DNA of 41,183 bases. Origin: JALSJK01 sp964530345 (GTDB lineage Bacteria > Pseudomonadota > Gammaproteobacteria > Methylococcales > Methylomonadaceae). A program made the translations under genes and the position numbers. The DNA lies in NCBI GenBank assembly GCA_964530345.1, contig CAZGYJ010000007.1:1-41183 (forward strand), written 5' to 3'. Position 1 is the first letter of the stretch. Each line of letters begins with the position of its first letter. Of this stretch, positions 1-8,261 are shown one piece after another. A model generated the notes under the pieces. It was not told the origin of the DNA. It ran no database searches and saw only the letters and a list, made by a program, of their open reading frames with translations.

Positions 1-16
1 AACAAGAACAACAATA

Positions 17-1264
17 ATGGACTATTTTAATTATCAAAATCAACAACTTTTTGCCGAAGATGTCGCAGTAACAGATATCGTCAAACAATATGGCACGCCC
101 TGCTATATCTACTCCCGGGCAACCTTGGAAAGGCATTGGCGAGCATTTGATAATGCCTTTGCCACTCACCCGCATTTAATTTGTTACTCAGTCAAAGCCA
201 ATTCCAATATTGCCGTTTTAAATATATTGGCACGCTTAGGATCTGGTTTTGATATCGTTTCTGTTGGTGAACTGGAACGCGTTTTGACTGCTGGAGGCGA
301 TCCCCAAAAAATTGTTTTTTCTGGCATAGGAAAACGGGAAGATGAAATACAGACCGCATTAAAAACCGGAATTCGCTGTTTTAATATCGAAGTCAAAGAA
401 GAGCTGGACCGAATTAATGCCATTGCAGGACAACTGGGAAAAGTGGCTCAAGTTTCATTTCGAGTCAATCCGGACGTCGATGCCCAAACCCATCCTTATA
501 TTTCGACAGGACTGAAAGAAAATAAATTCGGCATTGATATCAAAACCGCTTTAACAGAATATCAACGCGCCTCAAAAATGGCCAATATTGAGGTAATTGG
601 CATTGACTGCCATATTGGCTCACAATTGACTGAAACCCGGCCTTTCCTCGATGCCTTGGAGCGTATTCTGAAAATGCTTGAGCAATTAAAAAACAATGAC
701 ATACACTTACACCATCTTGATCTTGGCGGTGGTTTGGGCATACGTTATCAGAATGAACAGCCGGTTGAACCTGAAGAATATGCAAAGCAACTTTTACAAC
801 GCCTGGGAAATACCAATTTAGAAATATTGCTTGAACCCGGCCGTGCAATAGCGGGAAATTCCGGAATTTTAGTGACTAAAGTAGAATATCTTAAACCTAC
901 TGTTGATAAAAACTTCGCCATTGTTGATGCCGCAATGAATGATTTAATTCGCCCTGCCCTTTACAGTGCCTGGCAAGAAATTATCCCTGTCAATTCAGAT
1001 AGCAAAACGGAGGAAAAAACCTGGGATATTGTTGGCCCTGTTTGTGAAACCGGAGATTTTTTGGGAAAACAACGAAAGCTTAGATTAAAACCAAATGATT
1101 TACTGGCTGTTCGTTCTTCTGGTGCTTACGGCTTTAGCATGAGTTCCAACTATAATTCCAGACCAAAGGCTGCTGAAATTATGGTCGATGGCAAACAAAT
1201 CCATTTAATTCGAAAGCGTGAATTTTTACAAGATCTCATTGCAGGAGAAAAAACTTTGCCATGA
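17..1264 (+). CDS. lysA: Diaminopimelate decarboxylase
   Basis: This enzyme decarboxylates meso-diaminopimelate to L-lysine, the last step of lysine synthesis, using pyridoxal phosphate in the cytoplasm. The 415 residues match the usual family length. Visible motifs are YSVKANSN with the PLP lysine at residue 60, HIGSQ, the phosphate-binding EPGRAIAGNSG, and CETGDFLG with the active-site Cys343-Glu344 pair supplied to the partner subunit of the dimer. The tail RSSGAYGFSMSSNYNSRP is also canonical. The start lies 16 bases from the window edge, so the promoter and any upstream gene are not visible, and no clear Shine-Dalgarno precedes it. Its stop overlaps the dapF start by four bases (ATGA), so the two are translationally coupled and share the diaminopimelate pathway. 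Confidence 0.97.
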   Translation: MDYFNYQNQQLFAEDVAVTDIVKQYGTPCYIYSRATLERHWRAFDNAFATHPHLICYSVKANSNIAVLNILARLGSGFDIVSVGELERVLTAGGDPQKIVFSGIGKREDEIQTALKTGIRCFNIEVKEELDRINAIAGQLGKVAQVSFRVNPDVDAQTHPYISTGLKENKFGIDIKTALTEYQRASKMANIEVIGIDCHIGSQLTETRPFLDALERILKMLEQLKNNDIHLHHLDLGGGLGIRYQNEQPVEPEEYAKQLLQRLGNTNLEILLEPGRAIAGNSGILVTKVEYLKPTVDKNFAIVDAAMNDLIRPALYSAWQEIIPVNSDSKTEEKTWDIVGPVCETGDFLGKQRKLRLKPNDLLAVRSSGAYGFSMSSNYNSRPKAAEIMVDGKQIHLIRKREFLQDLIAGEKTLP

Positions 1265-2091
1265 AAATCCAGTTCACCAAAATGCATGGTTTGGGTAACG
1301 ACTTTATGGTGATTGATGCGATTAACCAAAATATTTCTCTCACTGTAGAACAGATTCGGTTTATGGCTGACAGGCATTTTGGCATTGGTTTTGATCAATT
1401 ACTGTTGGTAGAAAAAGCAAGCAACGATAATGCAGATTTTCGCTATGGTATTTTTAATGCTGACGGCAGCCAAGTTGCTCAATGTGGCAATGGCGCTCGT
1501 TGTTTTGCCCGGTTTGTTCGTGACAAAGGCTTGAGCAATAGAAATGAAATTCGTGTTGATACTGATTCCGGCCAATTAATCCTTCGCTTTACCAATGATG
1601 ATTTAATCACTGTGAATATGGGAATTCCTAAACATAAGCCAAAGGAAATTCCCTTATTGGCCGAACAAGAAAGTAAATTTTACAGCGCCGAGGTCAATGG
1701 CATCGAAAAAGCTTTTGGTGCAGTATCGTTAGGAAACCCACATGCAGTTCTGGAAGTTATTGATATCAATACGGCGCCTGTACTGGAATTAGGTTCAGAG
1801 TTAGAAAGCCACCCAATTTTTCCAGAACGGGCTAATATTGGTTTTATGCAGATTCTGGATAAACAACATATCAAGTTACGTGTTTTTGAGCGTGGCGCTG
1901 GAGAAACGCTGGCTTGTGGTAGCGGTGCATGCGCAGCAGTTGTAATCGGGATTGAGCAACATTTACTTGACAAACAGGTAACGGTTGAACTTCCTGGCGG
2001 TCAACTGGATATTGCATGGGAAGGCCGACAACATCCTGTATTTATGTCCGGGCCAGCCATTTCAGTATTTGATGGAACCATAGAAATATGA
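1261..2091 (+). CDS. dapF: Diaminopimelate epimerase
   Basis: DapF interconverts LL- and meso-diaminopimelate, feeding both lysine (through LysA just upstream) and peptidoglycan cross-links. It has 276 residues, the normal length. The two catalytic cysteines are visible: Cys75 in QCGNGARC and Cys219 in ACGSGAC. The N-terminal MKIQFTKMHGLGNDFMVID is the family signature and fixes the start. The gene overlaps lysA and the following DUF484 gene by ATGA at each end, giving a tightly coupled lysA-dapF-DUF484 unit, with xerC following at a short gap. This order is conserved in gammaproteobacteria. Confidence 0.97.
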   Translation: MKIQFTKMHGLGNDFMVIDAINQNISLTVEQIRFMADRHFGIGFDQLLLVEKASNDNADFRYGIFNADGSQVAQCGNGARCFARFVRDKGLSNRNEIRVDTDSGQLILRFTNDDLITVNMGIPKHKPKEIPLLAEQESKFYSAEVNGIEKAFGAVSLGNPHAVLEVIDINTAPVLELGSELESHPIFPERANIGFMQILDKQHIKLRVFERGAGETLACGSGACAAVVIGIEQHLLDKQVTVELPGGQLDIAWEGRQHPVFMSGPAISVFDGTIEI

Positions 2092-2771
2092 ATGAAAAGC
2101 TAACAATCGATTTAACAGATGAGCAGGTCGAACAATATCTGCGGCAACATCCTAATTTTTTCCATAATCACCTGGAACTGCTTGAGCAAATGAGTATTCC
2201 GCATCCAAGCGGCTCGGCTGTCTCTTTAATTTCCAAACAACTGGAAATTTTCCGTAATCGACATCATGAACAGGAAAAACAACTGACTGCACTGATTGAA
2301 ATCGCCAGGGATAATGACACCTCCTTCAATCGTCTGCATGAATTAACTTTATCCATGCTCGATGCAGATTCCTTGGAAAGTGTAATCGCTAATCTTGATC
2401 AAGTCATCAAAGAAGGTTTTTTAACGGATTTTGTTAGTTTAAAAATTTTTAGAAATAACCCTGAATCACCAATCGCTAACTTATTCATCTCCCCTGATAA
2501 CACTGCAATTAAGCATTTCGACAGCCTGCTCGAAAAAAATCTACCCAGTTGTGGACATCCAACTCTCGAACAGGCTAAATTTTTATTTGAGGAAAATGCG
2601 CTTGACGTAAAATCTTGCGCTTTCATTCCTCTGGTATTCCCCGAGTTCAAAGGTATTTTTGCCATTGCCAGTCGCCAAAAAGATCGTTTTCATTACAGTA
2701 TGGGTAATTTATTTTTAACTCAGATGGGAGAGATTGTTGGCACTCGACTAATTTCGCTTTTTCGACAATGA
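2088..2771 (+). CDS. DUF484 family protein (GAF-like)
   Basis: This 227-residue protein is of the DUF484 family, which is regularly encoded between dapF and xerC in gammaproteobacteria and is predicted to contain a GAF-like fold. The N-terminus EQVEQYLRQHPNFFHNHLELLEQMSIPHPSGSAVSLISKQLEIFRNR is the recognisable part. A helical stretch (about residues 55-95) follows, then an alpha/beta domain to the C-terminus. There is no signal peptide or membrane segment. The molecular role is unknown; the constant position next to xerC has suggested a link to chromosome maintenance, which is guilt by association. The start overlaps the dapF stop by ATGA. Confidence 0.9.
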   Translation: MNEKLTIDLTDEQVEQYLRQHPNFFHNHLELLEQMSIPHPSGSAVSLISKQLEIFRNRHHEQEKQLTALIEIARDNDTSFNRLHELTLSMLDADSLESVIANLDQVIKEGFLTDFVSLKIFRNNPESPIANLFISPDNTAIKHFDSLLEKNLPSCGHPTLEQAKFLFEENALDVKSCAFIPLVFPEFKGIFAIASRQKDRFHYSMGNLFLTQMGEIVGTRLISLFRQ

Positions 2772-2801
2772 TTTCTTTGTCTTGTACTAAGGAATGATTT
2801 A

Positions 2802-3704
2802 ATGAGTCCAGATTCGATAAGTTTTTTAGATGATTTTTTTTCTCAACTCAAATATCAGAGAAGAGTCTCCATTCACACGTTAAATAACTACCGGCGAGAT
2901 ATCAATCAACTGATAAAATTTTGCTCCAAAAATCACATCGAACACTGGCAAGATGTCCAGCAAAGCAATATTCGTCATCACGTTGCCATCCGGCATAAGC
3001 AAGGGTTGGCCGCAAGCAGCTTGCAACGTGAGCTATCCGCCATTCGCAGTTTTTTTAAATTTCTTGAGCAACAAAAAATTATTGCCAACAACCCCGTCCG
3101 CCATATTCAAACGCCGAAAAAACCAAAAAAATTACCAAAAACCCTCGATGTTGACCAGATTACCGGATTTCTTGAAGCGGGAACTGATTCAGTTTTAGAA
3201 ATTCGTGATGTGGCAATGTTTGAATTATTTTACTCGTCAGGTCTTCGTCTGAGTGAACTGACTTCATTAAATATTGAATCGCTAGATTTTAATGATAAAA
3301 CACTAATCGTTACTCAAGGAAAAGGTGGTAAAAGCCGTATTTTGCCAATTGGAAACAAAGCTATAAAGGCATTAAAAAACTGGCTTTCGCATCGAAAAAT
3401 CTTATCTAAGGAACAACAACCCGCATTATTTGTCAGTAATAAAGGTGGTCGTTTGACAGCGAGATCTGTCCAACTACGATTACAGCAATGGTGCAAAAAA
3501 AAGGGATTGGACCAGCATATCCATCCGCATATGTTAAGGCATTCATTCGCCAGTCATTTATTGGAATCCAGTCAGGACTTAAGAAGTATCCAGGAATTGT
3601 TAGGACATAGCAATATCAGTACCACGCAAATTTATACTCATCTGGATTTCCAACACTTAACAGAAATTTATGATAAAGCACATCCAAGAGCAAAAAAAAA
3701 CTGA
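2802..3704 (+). CDS. xerC: Tyrosine recombinase XerC
   Basis: XerC acts with XerD at dif to resolve chromosome dimers at division. It has 300 residues. An N-terminal SAM-like core-binding domain (about 5-95) precedes the catalytic domain (about 110-295). All catalytic residues are present: Arg149 in SSGLRLSEL, Lys174 in QGKGGKSR, His243 and Arg246 in HMLRHSFASH, His269 in LLGHSN, and the nucleophile Tyr278 in QIYTHLD. The start is preceded by AAGGA about eight bases upstream. The dapF-DUF484-xerC context favours XerC over XerD or a phage integrase. It is a housekeeping gene and no attachment site was seen beside it. Confidence 0.95.
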   Translation: MSPDSISFLDDFFSQLKYQRRVSIHTLNNYRRDINQLIKFCSKNHIEHWQDVQQSNIRHHVAIRHKQGLAASSLQRELSAIRSFFKFLEQQKIIANNPVRHIQTPKKPKKLPKTLDVDQITGFLEAGTDSVLEIRDVAMFELFYSSGLRLSELTSLNIESLDFNDKTLIVTQGKGGKSRILPIGNKAIKALKNWLSHRKILSKEQQPALFVSNKGGRLTARSVQLRLQQWCKKKGLDQHIHPHMLRHSFASHLLESSQDLRSIQELLGHSNISTTQIYTHLDFQHLTEIYDKAHPRAKKN

Positions 3705-3807
3705 TAGAATGGCGGTATTAAATTGTCTATGTGGTTTATCGGTCTCTAGCAATATATTTACTAGCAATCGCAATCATACACATCTACAGTAAATCAGGAA
3801 AATCAAC

Positions 3808-4830
3808 ATGGCAGAAAAACAAACTTCAGAAACATCTGATGCTAAAAAAAATTGGACGGTCGGTTTTGGTGTCTTTATTGGAATAATCGTTATCATTATT
3901 CTGGCACTTGGCGCATACTGGAGTATTGAACCCGGTGAATTTGATGTCCAGAAGGAAGCATTAAAACGGGCTAAATTGCCTAGTCTTGATAAAGTTCCTG
4001 AGGGTTATGTTTATGCCAATACTCTGGCACATATTGCTGAAGTTTTACTTTATAAGCCTGGTGGCTACATCACCAATGATGTAGCGCCTCCAGGCATCTT
4101 GCTTGACGATATTACCAGTTTTGAATTTGGCGCATTGGTCATGCTCCGCGATGCAACATCCGCCCTAAGAAATCATCTAGCCCGCGCTCAATCCCAATCT
4201 GCCGAAGATCCTGATTTGGCAAAAGCAGAACCCTATTTTTATTATGAAAATAATTCCTGGGCATTACCTTCTACAGAAGCCGAATATAAAAAGGGAATTG
4301 ACGCTTTGCATTCTTATATGAGTAGGCTTCTCGATCATAAGCATAAAACACCTGGACACTTTTATACCAGAGCTGATAATTTGTGGCAATATGTTGAAAT
4401 TGTGATCAAAAGATTAGGCGGTCTTTCAACCCGGCTTAATGCCAATACCTCCCGTTATAATTCGTTGATGAAAATCAATAAACTGGATCAAATTGAAAGC
4501 ACCGTCAAACAATCTGCCGTTGGTAGAACAGCATGGATTGACATTGACAATGTGTTCTGGGAAGCGCGTGGCGCTGCATGGGCATTACTCCATATCCTCA
4601 AGGCTGTAAAATATGATTTCCGGGATATTTTGCTGGATAAGCGAGCCATGGATACCGTTGATATCATGATTAGGGAAATGGAAAATGCCTTGGAGCCCGT
4701 TCTAAGTCCAGTTATTCTGAATGGGGATGGATTTGGCATTTTCGCCAATTATTCATTAGCGATGGCTAACTATATTTCAAGAGCAAATGCTGCGGCTCTG
4801 GATTTGCGTGACGTTATGAACCGTGGATAA
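3808..4830 (+). CDS. DUF2333 family membrane-anchored protein
   Basis: This 340-residue protein has one N-terminal membrane segment (about 17-42, WTVGFGVFIGIIVIIILALGAYW), followed by a large, probably periplasmic, helical domain. The stretches PGGYITNDVAPPGILLDDITSFEFGALV and AQSQSAEDPDLAKAEPYFYYENNSWALPS identify DUF2333, a gammaproteobacterial family of unknown function. The start is supported by AGGA about eight bases upstream. A gap of about 100 bases separates it from xerC, so it may have its own promoter, although I could not fix one. dinB follows after 20 bases and could be cotranscribed. No catalytic motif is visible. Confidence 0.88.
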   Translation: MAEKQTSETSDAKKNWTVGFGVFIGIIVIIILALGAYWSIEPGEFDVQKEALKRAKLPSLDKVPEGYVYANTLAHIAEVLLYKPGGYITNDVAPPGILLDDITSFEFGALVMLRDATSALRNHLARAQSQSAEDPDLAKAEPYFYYENNSWALPSTEAEYKKGIDALHSYMSRLLDHKHKTPGHFYTRADNLWQYVEIVIKRLGGLSTRLNANTSRYNSLMKINKLDQIESTVKQSAVGRTAWIDIDNVFWEARGAAWALLHILKAVKYDFRDILLDKRAMDTVDIMIREMENALEPVLSPVILNGDGFGIFANYSLAMANYISRANAAALDLRDVMNRG

Positions 4831-4850
4831 ATAGAAGATTTTGCTTTTAT

Positions 4851-5978
4851 ATGATTGACAAGCTACAAAAGTCAATCACTGATGAAACAGTAAAAAATCA
4901 GGTCAGTAATAAAAAAATCATCCATATTGATATGGATGCATTTTTTGCTTCGGTGGAGCAGCGTGATTTTCCGGAACTTCAGGGAAAACCAGTAATCGTA
5001 GGTGGTCAACCTGATTCAAGAGGAGTGGTGGCTGCTTGCAGCTATGAAGCTAGGCAGTTTGGTATCCATTCTGCCATGCCTTCATCTCAAGCCTATCGCC
5101 TTTGTCCTGATGCTATTTTCGTCAAACCTCGTTTTGAGGCTTATCGACAAGCTTCATCAATTATCCGCAAGATTTTTTACTCTTTTACCTCCTTTGTTGA
5201 GCCACCTTCTCTCGACGAAGCCTACCTTGATGTTAGTCATTGTTCATTACATAATGGTTCAGCAACACTCATTGCCCAAGACATTAAAGCAGAAATTCAG
5301 CAGCAAACCAGACTAACTGCTTCAGCTGGCATCTCCTATAACAAGTTTTTGGCCAAAATTGCTTCAGATATCAATAAGCCCAATGGACTTTATGTGATCA
5401 CACCTGAACAGGGAGAAGCATTTATTGAAAATCTGCCGATTAGAAAATTCCACGGCATCGGTAAAGCCACCGAAACCAAAATGGCAAAACTCGGCATACA
5501 TAATGGCAAACAACTTAAGCAAGCAAGCCTGCAATGCTTAAACGAAAATTTTGGAAAAGCTGGCCAGCATTATTATCAAATTGCTCGTGGTATTGATCCA
5601 AGACCTGTAAAAATCAATCGTTCCAATAAATCCATAGGAATTGAAACCACATTTGAACAGGATATTTTTGACACAAAAGTCATTCTCAAACTGCTTCACC
5701 AGTTATTGGAGAAAGCTCTGGAAAAAGCCAGACAAAAGAAACTCTCCCCTCGAACGCTGACAATAAAAATAAAATATAATAATTTCGAACAAATCACACG
5801 TAGCCGAACATTGACAACATCGATTAAACCAGGTGAAGCGGCTAAACATTTGCTTGAGGAGTTAGTTAATTCTACGGCTGTTGGACAACGAAGAGTCAGA
5901 TTGCTGGGAATTACACTTTCTACACTAGAAAAACACAGCCAGTTTCATCAGTTGGATTTGTTTGATTCTGTTTCGTGA
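4851..5978 (+). CDS. dinB: DNA polymerase IV (Y family)
   Basis: This is an error-prone translesion polymerase of 375 residues. Palm motifs carry the catalytic acids: Asp27 in IHIDMDAFFASVEQRD, and Asp122-Glu123 in SLDEAYLDV. CSYEARQFGIHSAMPSSQAYRLCP is the fingers signature, and KFHGIGKATETKMAKLGI is the helix-hairpin-helix thumb. The little-finger domain runs to the end, which terminates in QLDLF, a beta-clamp binding motif (QLxLF). About 20 residues precede the usual family start and no strong Shine-Dalgarno supports this ATG, but no better start codon lies closer to the conserved IIHIDMD. No obvious LexA box was seen upstream. Its last 31 bases overlap the convergent darP gene. Confidence 0.95.
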   Translation: MIDKLQKSITDETVKNQVSNKKIIHIDMDAFFASVEQRDFPELQGKPVIVGGQPDSRGVVAACSYEARQFGIHSAMPSSQAYRLCPDAIFVKPRFEAYRQASSIIRKIFYSFTSFVEPPSLDEAYLDVSHCSLHNGSATLIAQDIKAEIQQQTRLTASAGISYNKFLAKIASDINKPNGLYVITPEQGEAFIENLPIRKFHGIGKATETKMAKLGIHNGKQLKQASLQCLNENFGKAGQHYYQIARGIDPRPVKINRSNKSIGIETTFEQDIFDTKVILKLLHQLLEKALEKARQKKLSPRTLTIKIKYNNFEQITRSRTLTTSIKPGEAAKHLLEELVNSTAVGQRRVRLLGITLSTLEKHSQFHQLDLFDSVS

Positions 5979-6490
5979 GTCGCAATCAATGTTTTTAAAA
6001 ATTGATAAATCATTCGGGAAGTCTTTGGAGGCTTTTCTGATTCCGCTTCTTTATTTGCATTTCGTATTAACTGCCGAAGCTGCTGCCGGTCAGTATCCGG
6101 ATATTCTTGCAACAAATCAAACAAAGCTTGATCTCCTTCAGCTAAAAGCCTATCCCGCCAACGCTCCAGAAGGTGATGCTCTTTAACCGCCAATGCACTT
6201 TGGGTTTTCATTTTGGCCAAATCTGCTTTGATGGGTTCAACATCAATCTTTCTTAACAATCCAGTAAGAAACTTGAGATGCCTCTTCCTGGCGCCACGTT
6301 GGGTAATCTTCGCCCCCGCCTTAGCTGCTTCAAAAACATCCAAAGGTAGTTTCAATGTTTCCATTTGTATCACTGACAAGGCCACTATTTCTTCTGCAAG
6401 TGCATGCAATACAGCGATGTCTCGCTTAATCTGGGATTTGTTTGGGCGTTCTGCATAATACTCAATATCTTCTTCTAATGGTTCATCCAT
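5948..6490 (-). CDS. darP: Ribosome-associated protein DarP (YjgA, DUF615)
   Basis: This is a DUF615/YjgA family protein of 180 residues, known to associate with late 50S ribosomal precursors. The signature PNKSQIKRDIAVLHALAEEIVALS and the segment AKAGAKITQRGARKRHLKFLTGLLRKID are characteristic, and LLERWRDRLLAEGDQALFDLLQEYPDTDRQQLRQLIRNA forms the C-terminal helices. It is rich in Lys, Arg and Glu with no membrane segment. It is the last gene of a three-gene minus-strand unit, starting one base after the 62-residue gene stops. Its 3' end overlaps the dinB 3' end by 31 bases. Confidence 0.92.
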   Translation of the reverse strand: MDEPLEEDIEYYAERPNKSQIKRDIAVLHALAEEIVALSVIQMETLKLPLDVFEAAKAGAKITQRGARKRHLKFLTGLLRKIDVEPIKADLAKMKTQSALAVKEHHLLERWRDRLLAEGDQALFDLLQEYPDTDRQQLRQLIRNANKEAESEKPPKTSRMIYQFLKTLIATHETESNKSN

Positions 6491-6491
6491 C

Positions 6492-6680
6492 TTAGACCAC
6501 CGCCATCAAAAAAATTACAAAAAGCACTACCAAGCCAAGAGGTAACAATAAGCCCGTCCAATCAGATTCAGCATTCTGACTTTGCTGCCAGGTAGCTTTT
6601 ATTCCAGGTCTGAACCACAAAATGACCAATAACACCATCGCTCCAAGTAAAATGCTCTCCCAAGTAGAAAATGATTCCAT
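6492..6680 (-). CDS. Small two-helix membrane protein
   Basis: This 62-residue protein has two hydrophobic segments, ILLGAMVLLVILWF (about 10-23) and LLLPLGLVVLFVIFLMAVV (about 44-62). They are joined by a hydrophilic loop with several Gln and Trp (KATWQQSQNAESDWTG). The C-terminus is inside the second segment. It is wedged with gaps of one or two bases between the glycosylase gene and darP, and this tight packing supports it as a real gene. I do not recognise a named family and no function can be assigned. Confidence 0.75.
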   Translation of the reverse strand: MESFSTWESILLGAMVLLVILWFRPGIKATWQQSQNAESDWTGLLLPLGLVVLFVIFLMAVV

Positions 6681-6682
6681 TA

Positions 6683-7213
6683 TTATTCCTCGTTGTAAAT
6701 GCTGAACTGTTTGACAATTTGCCAGGCAATTAGTTTTTGCTGAAAATTCATACTTGCATAGGCCGGGCTGGTTGAAGGTAAACGTTGATATCGCAAATAA
6801 TTACATTGACTTGATAATCCAGGCGCGATGAACTTATGATAAACTTTTTCAGCTTTTCCGCCATTAAAAAAAACAGTTTTTATCAACGGGTGTCTTTTAA
6901 AAAAATCAGTAAAATTATTGGTTTCAATGGAACTCATATCAATTTCACTATCCATACTTCCTGGCCTACGGCAGGCTTTCAAAACATCCCATACGGCAAC
7001 TCGCGCTTGCATCAAAATGATTTTTCTTTGTCGATAAGGCAATTCTGGCAATGCAGAAAACAGCTCCCCCATGATTGGCCAAAATGCATTTCTTGGATGA
7101 CCATAATATTCCTGCTTCAGTAAAGAGGTTTCACTTGGCATGGAACCTAAAATCAAAACTGTTGCATCTGTTCTCGCAATTGGCGGGAAGCTTTCTATGA
7201 TCGGCGTTGTCAT
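6683..7213 (-). CDS. DNA glycosylase, hypoxanthine/uracil type (UDG superfamily)
   Basis: This 176-residue protein is of the uracil-DNA glycosylase superfamily, of the class annotated as DNA-deoxyinosine (hypoxanthine) glycosylase. It would excise deaminated bases from DNA. Motif 1 is LILGSMPSETSL followed by YYGHPRNAFWP, with the family's catalytic Asn at residue 42. Motif 2 is RLPSTSPAYASM near residues 142-153. NGGKAEKVYHKF matches the central beta strand. The C-terminal part is helical. It is the first gene of a minus-strand unit (glycosylase, 62-residue membrane protein, darP) and is divergent from rdgC. Substrate preference (hypoxanthine versus uracil) cannot be decided from sequence alone. 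Confidence 0.88.
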   Translation of the reverse strand: MTTPIIESFPPIARTDATVLILGSMPSETSLLKQEYYGHPRNAFWPIMGELFSALPELPYRQRKIILMQARVAVWDVLKACRRPGSMDSEIDMSSIETNNFTDFFKRHPLIKTVFFNGGKAEKVYHKFIAPGLSSQCNYLRYQRLPSTSPAYASMNFQQKLIAWQIVKQFSIYNEE

Positions 7214-7352
7214 TATGAAATAGAAAATCTTTATGGACTCACCACCTATACTTCGCGCGTCACGGATTCGGGCTAAGTATAACCTATGACAAGATTTCTC
7301 AGTATAACTTTGAGATAATGCCAGCCTTTTTTATCAAACTTTCTAAAAACAC

Positions 7353-8261
7353 ATGTGGTTTAAAAATCTTGCCCTTTACCGTTTTACTGAACCTTTCACG
7401 CTTTCTGCTGCCGAATTGGAAGAAAAACTGCAACCCTTGGTCTTTAAGCCATGCGGCAATCAGGACTTGTTTCGTTTTGGCTGGACGCCGCCTTTGGGCC
7501 GTCATTCTCAACAACTCGTTCATTCTGCAAATGGTTTTTTTATGATTTGCGGTAAAAAACAGGAAAAGGTACTCCCTACCCCAGTGATCAATGAACTACT
7601 GGTTGAAAAAGTAGAAGAATTAGAAAACCAGCTAGGAAAAAAACCATCGAAAAAGCAACGTGACGATATTAAAGATGAAATTATTTTTCAGCTGTTACCG
7701 AAAGCCTTTGCATTTTCCAAAAAAACTTATGCTTATATTGATCCTAAAGGAGGCTGGTTAATTGTCGATGCCGCCTCAACAAAAAAAGCAGAAGAGATAC
7801 TGAGTCATCTTCGAAAATGCCTTGAAACATTACCAGTTATACCAATAATAACCAACGAGAAACCCGTTTCCGTGATGACACAATGGCTGATGAATAATCA
7901 AAATCCAAATGATGTTATCATTGAAGATGAGTGTGAATTACGTTCGCCAGATGAAGAAGGGGCAATTATCCGCTGCAAACGACATGATCTGACTCTACCC
8001 GAAATTAAAAATCACCTGGACACCGGTAAACAAGTTATCAAACTGTCAATTAGTTGGGCTGATCGCTTAGCCTTCATTATTGATGAAAATATGGCCATTA
8101 AACGATTAAAATTTCTAGATCTCATTCAAGAACAGGCCGCGGACATTGAAACAGGCAATGAAGCTGAACAATTTGATGCTGATTTCTCAATTATGTCCCT
8201 CGAACTTGCTGGGTTCTTACCGCGCCTTTTAGAATGGTTCGGAGGAGAAAACAAAGCTTGA
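7353..8261 (+). CDS. rdgC: Recombination-associated protein RdgC
   Basis: RdgC is a ring-shaped, nucleoid-associated DNA-binding protein that restrains RecA. The 302 residues match the family length. The N-terminus MWFKNLALYRFTEPF fixes the start and is diagnostic. FGWTPPLGRHSQQLVHSANGFFMICGKKQEKVLP and the C-terminal FDADFSIMSLELAGFLPRLLEWFGGE are also typical. It is divergent from the glycosylase gene, with 139 bases between starts. Its TGA stop overlaps the next ATG by one base (TGATG), suggesting coupled translation with the L,D-transpeptidase gene despite unrelated functions. Confidence 0.96.
   Translation: MWFKNLALYRFTEPFTLSAAELEEKLQPLVFKPCGNQDLFRFGWTPPLGRHSQQLVHSANGFFMICGKKQEKVLPTPVINELLVEKVEELENQLGKKPSKKQRDDIKDEIIFQLLPKAFAFSKKTYAYIDPKGGWLIVDAASTKKAEEILSHLRKCLETLPVIPIITNEKPVSVMTQWLMNNQNPNDVIIEDECELRSPDEEGAIIRCKRHDLTLPEIKNHLDTGKQVIKLSISWADRLAFIIDENMAIKRLKFLDLIQEQAADIETGNEAEQFDADFSIMSLELAGFLPRLLEWFGGENKA

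Noticed and set aside
2802..3704. Phage or integron integrase
   Set aside because: The position after dapF and DUF484, the length and the motif set all indicate chromosomal XerC. No tRNA, att-like repeats or phage genes are nearby.
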